NCBI GenBank assembly: GCA_023622385.1
Contig: JAMNZI010000032.1
Location: 1 to 38,434, forward strand
Source: Bacillota bacterium
GTDB taxonomy: Bacteria; Bacillota; Clostridia; Caldicoprobacterales; Caldicoprobacteraceae
Reading direction: 5' to 3'
Length of the DNA stretch: 38,434 bases
Of the stretch, positions 21,909 to 29,032 are shown in pieces. How positions within the stretch are numbered: the stretch's first letter is position 1; every line of letters starts with the position of its first letter. A program made the position numbers and the translations under genes. Under the pieces are notes generated by a model. That model did no database searches. It saw only the letters and a program-made list of their open reading frames with translations, and was not told the DNA's origin.

Positions 21909-22736
21909 ATGTACAATTTGGATATAGGGGTCATTATCTCTCTAGAAAAGCTGCTTGAAAATGGAATACAAGAGTTAGAAGAGCTGGGCCTTGATACATG
22001 CCAAGTAAATGCATGGAATACTGATATACTGACAGAAGAAAATGCAAACAGATTAAAGGAGATGGCGGGAGATAAGGTAAGGATAGCCAGCGTATGGGTG
22101 GGATGGCCCGGTCCCAAAGCATGGAACTTCATTGATGGTCCCTCCACGCTAGGACTGGTACCAAAGGAATACAGGTATGTTAGAATGGAAGCCTTGAAGC
22201 GTGGAGCAGATTTCGCAAAAATACTAGGGGTAAACGATATTGTAACCCACGTAGGATTCATCCCCGAAAATCCATCCACAACGGAGTACCGCGAAACTGT
22301 CATCGCAGTGAGGGAAGTAGCCTCTTACTGCAAAAACCTCAACATCTACTTCAACTTTGAAACAGGGCAAGAAACTCCCATTACTCTGATTCGAACGATA
22401 GAGGATGTGGGCCTGGACAACCTGGGAATAAACCTTGACCCTGCCAATCTGTTGCTCTACGGCAAGGCCAACCCGGTGGATGCTGTAGATATATTTAAAG
22501 GCCTCATAAGGGGTGTACACGTAAAAGACGGCAAGTATCCCACCGATGGTAAGCACTTGGGCGAGGAAACGCCTGTAGGAGAAGGGCTGGTCAATTTTCC
22601 GGTGTTGATAGACCGCCTTGTAAAGTACAACTACAAAGGGCCGCTGATCATAGAGAGGGAAATATCAGGCCCCAAGCAGAAGGAAGACATCCTCAAAGCA
22701 AAGAACATACTGCTTGAAATCTTAAATAGGTATTGA
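21909..22736 (+). CDS. Second sugar isomerase/epimerase (TIM barrel)
   Basis: A 275-residue AP-endonuclease-2/xylose-isomerase-like barrel, only distantly similar to the one encoded at 19891. Metal-site motifs are FNFETGQE, NLDPANL, HVKDGKYP and IIEREI. I chose the ATG at 21909 because AAGGAGG lies eight bases upstream; the frame stays open to 21795 without a site. A 136-bp gap separates it from the dehydrogenase, so it may be a later addition or have its own promoter. The gene ends at a strong bidirectional terminator. Confidence 0.85.
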   Translation: MYNLDIGVIISLEKLLENGIQELEELGLDTCQVNAWNTDILTEENANRLKEMAGDKVRIASVWVGWPGPKAWNFIDGPSTLGLVPKEYRYVRMEALKRGADFAKILGVNDIVTHVGFIPENPSTTEYRETVIAVREVASYCKNLNIYFNFETGQETPITLIRTIEDVGLDNLGINLDPANLLLYGKANPVDAVDIFKGLIRGVHVKDGKYPTDGKHLGEETPVGEGLVNFPVLIDRLVKYNYKGPLIIEREISGPKQKEDILKAKNILLEILNRY

Positions 22737-22767
22737 AAAATTCCAATACAAACAGTAAAAGCAATTT

Positions 22768-22801
22768 AAAAGGGCTATGCTCCAATCAGCATAGCCCTTT
22801 T
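22768..22801. terminator. Bidirectional terminator between sugar cluster and LCP gene
   Basis: AAAAGGGCTATGCT (22768-22781) and AGCATAGCCCTTTT (22788-22801) are perfect 14-bp arms with a 6-base loop, giving U-runs on both strands. It serves two convergent genes. Confidence 0.9.
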
Positions 22802-22846
22802 AACATCCCAGTGCCCTTTAACGCTAAATGTCTTTATTAAAGATCT

Positions 22847-23881
22847 TTATTGCAGAGCGGCAATGTTGTCATCGTCAGCATACTCGTCATTTGTACCGTC
22901 CCCATAGATGAAATTGTGAAGTAGAGCTTTGTTCTTTTCTATATCAGGCACCAGCACAGCCATGCCATCGATACGTTGGGGGGTAAACGTACCATCGGCT
23001 GGTATCCTGTACTGTATTATGTCCTTGTTTTTAAATCCTAAAACCGAGATTCCTAAGCTCAAAATTTCCGTCTTAGGCAGATTGGTCTCCACATAGGGCA
23101 ATATGGTGGTCACCAAGCCTGGCAGTTTTAAAGGATTCATGGTTTTTGCCTTCTTAAATAATTCTGCTAGTACTCGCCTTTGTCTCTCAGTCCTTTCAAA
23201 ATCGTCATTTCCAACTTTCCGCACGCGAGCATATGCCACCGCTTGCCTGCCGTTTAAAGTTTGTAGCCCAGGCTCTGTGAGCAGAGGGGCGGGCTTGGTG
23301 TTTTTGTTTAGACTGTTAAGCTCTTTTATGCAGGAATTAATATAGGGAATTTCTTTCTTTTTGACGTCTATCGTTATACCGTCCACCTGGTCAATGATCT
23401 TTTCTAAGCCAAAAAAGTCCACCGTCACATAGTAACGTATATCTAGGTCAAAGTTGGTGTTTACCGTTTTGATGGCGAGGGTAGGACCTCCAAAGGCGTA
23501 AGCCGTATTTATCCTGTTTTTGCCTTTGCCGGGGATGGACACGTACATATCTCGCATCAAAGAGGTAAGCTTAATGGCCTGGTTTTTCTTGTCGATAGTC
23601 GCAATCATTATGGTATCGGAACGAGATATACTGTTTTCAACTCTTGAGTCCAACCCAAACAAGAGTATGTTTGTTACGCCGGTTTCGCTGGCATCGGGAG
23701 CTTCTTCAGAAATCCCCAAATCTTCAGGGGGCAATTTTTCTGGAGGATCTGATGAGTCGGAAGAATCTGTATTTGCTAGAGAATTGTCTTCAATTTGATC
23801 AAGCAATATATAGATATAGGTAGCCGAGGCTATTAGAACGACAAGCAATATGGACAATACGGTTATTAAGAATTTTTTCAT
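22847..23881 (-). CDS. LytR-CpsA-Psr (LCP) family protein
   Basis: A 344-residue membrane-anchored protein of the family that attaches teichoic acids or other anionic glycopolymers to peptidoglycan. An N-terminal membrane segment (about 5-24) is followed by an acidic Ser/Asp/Pro-rich linker and the LCP domain (about 75-320). Its signatures are ILLFGLDSR, SRSDTIMIATID, LTSLMRDMYVSIPG and GRQAVAYARVRK; the conserved Arg/Asp residues bind the polyprenyl phosphate. The ATG at 23881 has GGGGG seven bases upstream. It stands alone behind its own promoter. Confidence 0.93.
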   Translation of the reverse strand: MKKFLITVLSILLVVLIASATYIYILLDQIEDNSLANTDSSDSSDPPEKLPPEDLGISEEAPDASETGVTNILLFGLDSRVENSISRSDTIMIATIDKKNQAIKLTSLMRDMYVSIPGKGKNRINTAYAFGGPTLAIKTVNTNFDLDIRYYVTVDFFGLEKIIDQVDGITIDVKKKEIPYINSCIKELNSLNKNTKPAPLLTEPGLQTLNGRQAVAYARVRKVGNDDFERTERQRRVLAELFKKAKTMNPLKLPGLVTTILPYVETNLPKTEILSLGISVLGFKNKDIIQYRIPADGTFTPQRIDGMAVLVPDIEKNKALLHNFIYGDGTNDEYADDDNIAALQ

Positions 23882-23919
23882 GTAAATACCCCCATTGAGC
23901 GTGATGTATAGCATTTAAC

Positions 23920-23948
23920 ATTATTCTACAAATTATGTTATAAGTCAA
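23920..23948 (-). promoter_or_regulatory. Promoter of the LCP gene
   Basis: On the minus strand TTGACT (23943-23948), a 17-bp spacer and AATAAT (23920-23925) make a good sigma-A promoter about 40 bp before the start codon. The plus strand of the same gap has a TATAAT at 24060-24065 that may serve ccdA, without a clear -35. Confidence 0.65.
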
Positions 23949-24124
23949 TATAAGATTTTGAAATTTTAAAATTTATTAAAAAAGCCACATTATTATAAAT
24001 AAATGTGTTAACATGGGAATATTTAAAAATATAACGACATTATGTTATCTTAATACTTGTATAATACAGCGTTTTAAATTTAAAGAGAAGGGTATTAATA
24101 AAATAAAAATGAGGAGGAATATAT

Positions 24125-24817
24125 GTGGGGGACTTGGCTTTTATTTTTATGGTCTTCGTGGAAGGTGTGGCCTCTTTTCTATCTCCCTGCGTTTTACCGC
24201 TTATCCCAATATACCTGGCTTATTTGACAGGGCAGAGCGTCGATAACCTGTTGCAGAGGCCCTCCAGAGCTTACAGTACTGTGGTGTTAAACGCTCTTTT
24301 ATTTGTAGTAGGTTTTTCTTTTGTGTTCATCAGCATGGGTACTGTAGCAAGCTCTTTTGGAAAGTTTTTAGTGGAGTACAAGGGTGTTATACGAAAGATA
24401 AGCGGAGCGCTAGTCGTGTTTTTTGGGCTGTTCCACATGGGGCTCATCCCCATTTCCTTCTTAAATTACGAGAAAAAGTTTAAGGCAAACGTCAATAGTC
24501 CTGGGCTTATTACCTCTGTCGTCATGGGTATGGGCTTTGCATGTGGATGGACACCCTGTGTAGGCCCAATGCTTGCTTCAGTGCTGGTCATGGCCAGCCA
24601 AGCTCGTACCGTTGGTGAGGGAATTGGCCTATTGGTGGTATATAGTTTAGGATTGGGTTTGCCTTTTGTGGTACTAGCAGCAGGTATGCGGGTATTATGG
24701 AAACCCATTAAAAAGCTATATAAATATATGGATATAATACGATGGGTCAGCGGTGGGATTCTCATCATAATAGGGTTATTGATATTTTCCAATAGATTGG
24801 CCTTTTTAGGCACATAA
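24125..24817 (+). CDS. ccdA: CcdA-type cytochrome c biogenesis / thiol-disulfide transporter
   Basis: A 230-residue polytopic membrane protein of the DsbD/CcdA family with about six membrane segments. The two conserved cysteine-proline sites are present, SPCVLPLIP near the N-terminus and GWTPCVGP in the middle; these pass electrons from cytoplasmic thioredoxin across the membrane. The start is GTG at 24125 with GAGGAGG seven bases upstream; the overlapping ATG at 24123 is in another frame. It is followed after 36 bp by a TlpA-like lipoprotein, its likely electron acceptor. Confidence 0.93.
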   Translation: MGDLAFIFMVFVEGVASFLSPCVLPLIPIYLAYLTGQSVDNLLQRPSRAYSTVVLNALLFVVGFSFVFISMGTVASSFGKFLVEYKGVIRKISGALVVFFGLFHMGLIPISFLNYEKKFKANVNSPGLITSVVMGMGFACGWTPCVGPMLASVLVMASQARTVGEGIGLLVVYSLGLGLPFVVLAAGMRVLWKPIKKLYKYMDIIRWVSGGILIIIGLLIFSNRLAFLGT

Positions 24818-24853
24818 TAAAAAATCATCTATGAAAGGATGATATAAAAAGCC

Positions 24854-25528
24854 ATGGGCAAGTTTATCAGAATATTTTCCCTTTTGATGGCGTTTTGGCT
24901 GTTCGCAAGCGGATGCGCTATATCAAAGGAGGAACCTCAGGAAAAACCACAAAACCAGGTAAGTGAATCACAAGATGAGGATGCTGCCAATCCTTCACCA
25001 GATGAAAATGACGGCCAAAATGCTGCTTCACTACATGATATCTTAAAGAACAAATACTATTTTTTGGAGATAGACAAACCCATGAAGGATTTTGAGGCTG
25101 AAGATTTAAACGGAAACAAGGTCAAGCTGTCGGACTATAAAGGAAAAATCATATTTCTCAATTTTTGGGCTACCTGGTGTCCACCCTGTCGAGCCGAAAT
25201 GCCTCATATGGAGGAATTTTATTCAAAGTACAAAGATGAAGACGTCGTCATTTTAGCAGTCAACTCCACTTCTGTGGAGCTTAAGGGCGGAACCGATGAT
25301 AAAGCTGCCGAAAAGAAAGTCCGAAGTTTCATTGAGGAATATGGATATACCTTTCCTATACTTCTCGATAGGAATGACGAGGCATGGAAAATCTATTACC
25401 AGGCTGGGGTACCTGCTAATTATATTATTGACAAGGAAGGGATAGTTCGCTATCTTAAGGTGGGAGCCTTTTCAGGACTAGAAGAGATGGAGCTTACAGT
25501 CGAGGCAATTAGAACAATGGAGGAGTAA
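24854..25528 (+). CDS. TlpA-like thioredoxin-fold lipoprotein
   Basis: A 224-residue extracytoplasmic thiol-disulfide oxidoreductase. A lipoprotein signal ends in ASGC (Cys21). A polar, Glu/Gln/Pro/Asn-rich linker (about 25-70) leads to a thioredoxin domain (about 75-224) with the active site WATWCPPCR (about 107-115) and the cis-proline region AGVPANYII. ResA/TlpA proteins reduce apocytochrome or other envelope disulfides using electrons from CcdA. No cytochrome genes are in the window, so the substrate may be another envelope or spore protein. Its stop is one base from the rsmI start. Confidence 0.93.
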   Translation: MGKFIRIFSLLMAFWLFASGCAISKEEPQEKPQNQVSESQDEDAANPSPDENDGQNAASLHDILKNKYYFLEIDKPMKDFEAEDLNGNKVKLSDYKGKIIFLNFWATWCPPCRAEMPHMEEFYSKYKDEDVVILAVNSTSVELKGGTDDKAAEKKVRSFIEEYGYTFPILLDRNDEAWKIYYQAGVPANYIIDKEGIVRYLKVGAFSGLEEMELTVEAIRTMEE

Positions 25529-25529
25529 T

Positions 25530-26408
25530 TTGCACAGCTTTACTATGAAACTTAAGGGGCGATGTTTTTTGCCATCAACAGGTACTCTCTATATCTGTGC
25601 AACGCCAATAGGGAATCTGGAGGATATAACCTTGAGAGCGCTTCGTATTCTCAAGGAAGTGGACTATATTGCCGCTGAGGATACCAGGCATACCTTGAAG
25701 CTTTTGAACCACTATGGAATTTCAAAACCGCTCATAAGCTATCATGAACACAATCAGAGAGAGCGAGGGCACAAAATAATTGAACTGCTCAGAGAGGGCT
25801 ACAACGTAGCTCTGGTATCCGACTCGGGTATGCCGGGGATATCGGATCCAGGAATACCGCTGATTGGTCTGGCAAGGCAAAATGGTATACCCGTTACGGT
25901 ATTGCCTGGCCCAACGGCCTCTATTGCGGCATTGGTGATGTCCGGAATGGATACCAGCCGTTTCGTCTTTGAAGGGTTTTTGCCGCGAGATAAAAAGGAC
26001 AGGGAAACAAGGCTGGAAGAATTAAAATACGAGCAGCGCACCGTCATTCTGTACGAAGCGCCACATAGATTGGTTTCTACCCTAAAGGATCTGCTCGACA
26101 AGCTGGGCAACAGAAAGGTCGCAGTGGTACGGGAACTGACAAAGGTGCACGAAGAAGTCCTTATTTTAAATATTGAGCAAATGCTGGAGCATTTTAATGA
26201 ACATCCTCCCAAAGGGGAAATAGTGCTCATTCTGGAGGGATGTGGACATCAAGATATACAAGCTAACAACATGTGGAATATTTCTATAGAAGAGCACATA
26301 AGGCAATATATGGACCAAGGTTTTAACAAAAAGGAAGCTGTAAAGCAGGTGGCAAAAGTGCGCGGTTTACCAAAAAGCGAGGTTTATAAGCATTCCATAG
26401 ATATTTGA
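25530..26408 (+). CDS. rsmI: 16S rRNA (cytidine(1402)-2'-O)-methyltransferase
   Basis: RsmI 2'-O-methylates C1402 in the decoding centre. The 292-residue protein has the tetrapyrrole-methylase fold: GTLYICATPIGNLEDIT (about 18-34), AAEDTRHTLKLL, ISYHEHN, LVSDSGMPGISDPG and PGPTASIAALV. The start is TTG at 25530, with GGAGGAG six bases upstream inside the end of the preceding gene; an ATG at 25545 lacks a site. In Bacillus rsmI is next to abrB, and here too abrB is the convergent neighbour, a conserved link in inverted form. Confidence 0.95.
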   Translation: MHSFTMKLKGRCFLPSTGTLYICATPIGNLEDITLRALRILKEVDYIAAEDTRHTLKLLNHYGISKPLISYHEHNQRERGHKIIELLREGYNVALVSDSGMPGISDPGIPLIGLARQNGIPVTVLPGPTASIAALVMSGMDTSRFVFEGFLPRDKKDRETRLEELKYEQRTVILYEAPHRLVSTLKDLLDKLGNRKVAVVRELTKVHEEVLILNIEQMLEHFNEHPPKGEIVLILEGCGHQDIQANNMWNISIEEHIRQYMDQGFNKKEAVKQVAKVRGLPKSEVYKHSIDI

Positions 26409-26489
26409 ATAATTTGTCTAACTTACGGCTGAGCGTATGTGAATTTCTGTTTACATCGAGGAAAAAAGATGGTGCCTGGGGGACAAGCT

Positions 26490-26738
26490 TTACTCCGTCA
26501 ATTTGCGCAGCTCAGCCAGGCACTCTTTACATATGTTCTTGCCTTTGTAGGTCTGTATATCCTTGGCATTGTCGCAGAATATACACGCGGGCTCATATTT
26601 TTTTAATATGATATGTTCATCGTCCACGTAAATCTCCAAAGCATCTTTTCTGTCGATACCCAGAGTCCTACGCAACTCAATGGGAATCACAACTCTTCCC
26701 AGTTCATCTACTTTCCTTACAATACCTGTGGATTTCAC
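26490..26738 (-). CDS. abrB: AbrB-family transition-state regulator
   Basis: An 82-residue DNA-binding protein. The N-terminal swapped-hairpin AbrB domain is nearly canonical (KSTGIVRKVDELGRVVIPIE, then LRRTLGI). The C-terminal half carries CIFC...CKEC, a probable zinc site common in clostridial AbrB proteins. It represses transition-phase genes during growth. I chose GTG at 26738, which matches the family N-terminus and has GGAGGGGGG seven bases upstream; the ATG at 26774 lies upstream of that site. A Spo0A box sits in the leader, so repression by Spo0A~P is expected as in Bacillus. Confidence 0.94.
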   Translation of the reverse strand: MKSTGIVRKVDELGRVVIPIELRRTLGIDRKDALEIYVDDEHIILKKYEPACIFCDNAKDIQTYKGKNICKECLAELRKLTE

Positions 26739-26763
26739 CTTGTTCCCCCCTCCCCTAACAAAA

Positions 26764-26770
26764 TTCGACA
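26764..26770 (-). promoter_or_regulatory. Spo0A box in the abrB leader
   Basis: The minus strand reads TGTCGAA, an exact Spo0A heptamer, 25 bp upstream of the abrB start and downstream of the promoter. In Bacillus, Spo0A~P represses abrB from boxes just downstream of the promoter, so the position fits repression. Confidence 0.65.
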
Positions 26771-26782
26771 CCAATCACGTAA

Positions 26783-26814
26783 ATTATATTACCAATAATA
26801 CCAATAAAAGTCAA
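26783..26814 (-). promoter_or_regulatory. abrB promoter
   Basis: On the minus strand TTGACT (26809-26814) is followed either by TAATAT at a 17-bp spacing (26786-26791) or by TATAAT at 20 bp (26783-26788). It lies just upstream of the Spo0A box. The same gap must hold the plus-strand spmA promoter, which I could not recognise. Confidence 0.5.
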
Positions 26815-26924
26815 TAGGCCGTTTGTAAAAAAATATGAAAAAAATGTTTACTTTATGCATGTGTTCTATTGTTGAAAGCAATATCATATGGATAAAGAAA
26901 AAGGCTACTGAAAAGGTGAGGCCT

Positions 26925-27500
26925 ATGGTCAATATCGTATGGATACTGTTGATATTAGTTGGGCTAGTGGTTGCTGCTTTTAACGGTAAAATAGAGGCGG
27001 TCACACAAGCAGCTTTGGACAACGCTAAATATGCGGTAGAATTATGCTTTGGATTAATAGGCATTTACGCATTGTGGCTAGGGCTTATGAGGGTGGCTCA
27101 AGAAGCAGGGCTAGTCAAAAAGATCTCGCAAAAAATGCAGGGGATAATGCGGTTTTTATTTAGCGACATACCGGCCAAACATCCTGCTGTAGGGGCTATA
27201 ACCATGAACATAATCGCCAATATGCTAGGGTTAGGCAATGCAGCCACCCCTTTGGGAATAAAGGCCATGAAAGAGCTGCAGGAATTGAATCCCCATAAGG
27301 ACAGGGCAACTGACGCTATGTGTATGTTTTTGGTTATAAACACCTCATCCGTACAGCTAATTCCTGCCACTGTAGTGGCCTTACGCAGTACAGCCGGCTC
27401 TAGCAACCCAACAGAGATTATTGGCACTGCATTTATAGCCACTGTCTGCTCAACGGCCGCAGGAATTATATCTGCCAAAATATTACAGAGATATTACTAA
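26925..27500 (+). CDS. spmA: Spore maturation protein A
   Basis: SpmA, with SpmB, is needed for full spore-core dehydration and heat resistance. The 191-residue membrane protein has about four to five hydrophobic segments of the nucleoside-recognition (gate) fold, with the conserved blocks GNAATPLGIKAM and NTSSVQLIPATVVALR. I chose the ATG at 26925, preceded by AAGGTGAGG, which gives the family N-terminus MVNIVWILL; the frame is open to 26835. spmB follows after 21 bp. Confidence 0.95.
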   Translation: MVNIVWILLILVGLVVAAFNGKIEAVTQAALDNAKYAVELCFGLIGIYALWLGLMRVAQEAGLVKKISQKMQGIMRFLFSDIPAKHPAVGAITMNIIANMLGLGNAATPLGIKAMKELQELNPHKDRATDAMCMFLVINTSSVQLIPATVVALRSTAGSSNPTEIIGTAFIATVCSTAAGIISAKILQRYY

Positions 27501-27521
27501 AGCGAGGGTGTATAATATAAT

Positions 27522-28058
27522 ATGGCAAACATTATAGACATAATATCCTCTTTTGCAATCCCTGCTTTCATATTTATCGTATTGGTATATGGGCATCTAT
27601 GTGGAGTAAACGTATATGATTCGTTTGTTGAAGGGGCAAAAGAGGGGTTTGTCACTGCGGTTAAGGTGTTACCTTATATGGTTGCTATGTTTGTGGCAAT
27701 CGGCATATTCAGAGCCTCTGGGGCAATGGACATCCTTGTAAGCGTCATAAGCCCTTTTATCGAACTGGTGGGCATTCCAGCAGAGATACTCCCCCTTGTA
27801 ATCATGCGTCCCATGTCGGGCATTGCCTCAATGGGGATATTGGCTGAACTGTTTAAGGTTTATGGTCCGGATTCGTTTATCGGCAGGGTAGCCTCTACAG
27901 CTATGGGATCTACTGAAACCGTATTTTATACCCTATCAATTTATTTTGGGTCTATTGGCATAAAAAGAATTAGATATACCCTGTGGGCTGCGCTATTAGC
28001 CGACATGGTAGGGTTTATAGCTTCCGTCGTAGTGTGTAGCATAGTATTCGGCAGATAA
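27522..28058 (+). CDS. spmB: Spore maturation protein B
   Basis: The 178-residue membrane partner of SpmA. Recognisable parts are YGHLCGVNVYDSFVEGAKEG (about 24-43), the membrane segment around PYMVAMFVAIGIFRASGAMD, RPMSGIASMGIL and MGSTETVFYTLSIYFGSIG. It is translated directly after spmA, as in most spore formers. No sporulation sigma-factor promoter could be identified with confidence. Confidence 0.95.
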   Translation: MANIIDIISSFAIPAFIFIVLVYGHLCGVNVYDSFVEGAKEGFVTAVKVLPYMVAMFVAIGIFRASGAMDILVSVISPFIELVGIPAEILPLVIMRPMSGIASMGILAELFKVYGPDSFIGRVASTAMGSTETVFYTLSIYFGSIGIKRIRYTLWAALLADMVGFIASVVVCSIVFGR

Positions 28059-28095
28059 CATCGATTTAAGCTTAATGAAATTACCGTAATGGAAG

Positions 28096-28124
28096 TTGAC
28101 AAACAGGTGTTTTGGCTTTAAAAT
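28096..28124 (+). promoter_or_regulatory. Promoter of the comB-like gene
   Basis: TTGACA (28096-28101), a 17-bp spacer and TAAAAT (28119-28124) form a near-consensus sigma-A promoter 55 bp before the comB start. The gene can therefore be expressed apart from spmA-spmB. Confidence 0.7.
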
Positions 28125-28179
28125 CAATCATGGAGTTGCATTAAAATTTTGCTTTGATCGGAGGGCATTAAGAGTTATC

Positions 28180-28908
28180 ATGAAGATAGACGTTTACGCA
28201 TTGCCGAGCAACATACAGGAAAAAGAGCTTAAGGAGCGTGTAGCTGTCGTCATCGATGTGCTTCGCGCCAGCAGCACAATCATTACTGCTTTACATAATG
28301 GCTGTAGGGAAGTTATTCCACTTATTGATATTGAAGAGGCTATAAAATTATCAAAAAATTATGAAAAAGGTGCCTTCCTCTTAGGCGGGGAAAGAAATGC
28401 CCAAAAGATAGAGGGCTTTGACCTTTCAAACTCTCCATATGAATATACCAGCGATGTAGTAAAAGGACGTACTGTGCTTATAACTACCACCAACGGGACA
28501 AAAGCCATAAGGAAAGCCAGCGAAGCGAAGGAAGTCATAATTGGCGGATTTCTAAACGTCGAAGCCGTAACTGAATATATTGGGAAACAGGATCAAGACG
28601 TGGCTTTCATATGCGCAGGTACTGAAGGGAAATTCTCGTTGGATGATATCCTGGCCGTAGGTGCAATGCTTGATGCTTTTCAGAATATGGGAAAATCCTT
28701 GGAGATGGATGATTTAGGTTTGGTATGTTTGCAAATGTATTCTAGCCATAAGCAAGACCTTAGAAAAGTGCTGGAACGCACATATCACTACAGAAATTTA
28801 GTGAGAGCAGGTTTTGAATCGGATGTGGACTATTGTATTCAGCTAAATCTGCTGCCCACCGTCCCAGTATACCGTGAAGGAGTCATAAGGGCTTTAGAGA
28901 TGGATTAA
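28180..28908 (+). CDS. comB: 2-phosphosulfolactate phosphatase (ComB family)
   Basis: A 242-residue Mg-dependent acid phosphatase of the ComB family, which turns phosphosulfolactate into sulfolactate. Family motifs are AVVIDVLRASSTIITAL (about 22-38), GGERNAQKIEGFDLSNSP and TTTNGTKAIRKA. In methanogens the step leads to coenzyme M; in Bacillus a homologue belongs to sulfolactate synthesis in spores. No comA or comC homologue is in the window. The ATG at 28180 is the only plausible start, though GGAGGG lies 15 bases upstream, which is far. Its position directly after spmA-spmB suggests a link with spores, while its own sigma-A-like promoter argues against strictly forespore expression. Confidence 0.88.
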   Translation: MKIDVYALPSNIQEKELKERVAVVIDVLRASSTIITALHNGCREVIPLIDIEEAIKLSKNYEKGAFLLGGERNAQKIEGFDLSNSPYEYTSDVVKGRTVLITTTNGTKAIRKASEAKEVIIGGFLNVEAVTEYIGKQDQDVAFICAGTEGKFSLDDILAVGAMLDAFQNMGKSLEMDDLGLVCLQMYSSHKQDLRKVLERTYHYRNLVRAGFESDVDYCIQLNLLPTVPVYREGVIRALEMD

Positions 28909-28991
28909 GAATGCTTATGAATTTAAACTTACTAGATAGGTATAGCACAAGAGGTTCGCAGAGGATACCATTAATCGATATATTAAAGCAT

Positions 28992-29024
28992 AAAAAAGCG
29001 TGGGTTTAACTCCCACGCTTTTTT
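28992..29024. terminator. Bidirectional terminator between comB and the SpoIID-like gene
   Basis: AAAAAAGCGTGGG (28992-29004) and CCCACGCTTTTTT (29012-29024) are perfect arms around a 7-base loop, with U-runs on both strands. It serves both convergent genes. Confidence 0.9.
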
Positions 29025-29032
29025 AGAACATT

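Noticed and set aside
24013-24246. Alternative ATG-started frame overlapping ccdA
   Set aside because: The ATG at 24123 is in another frame and gives a non-membrane sequence; GTG at 24125 gives a canonical CcdA.
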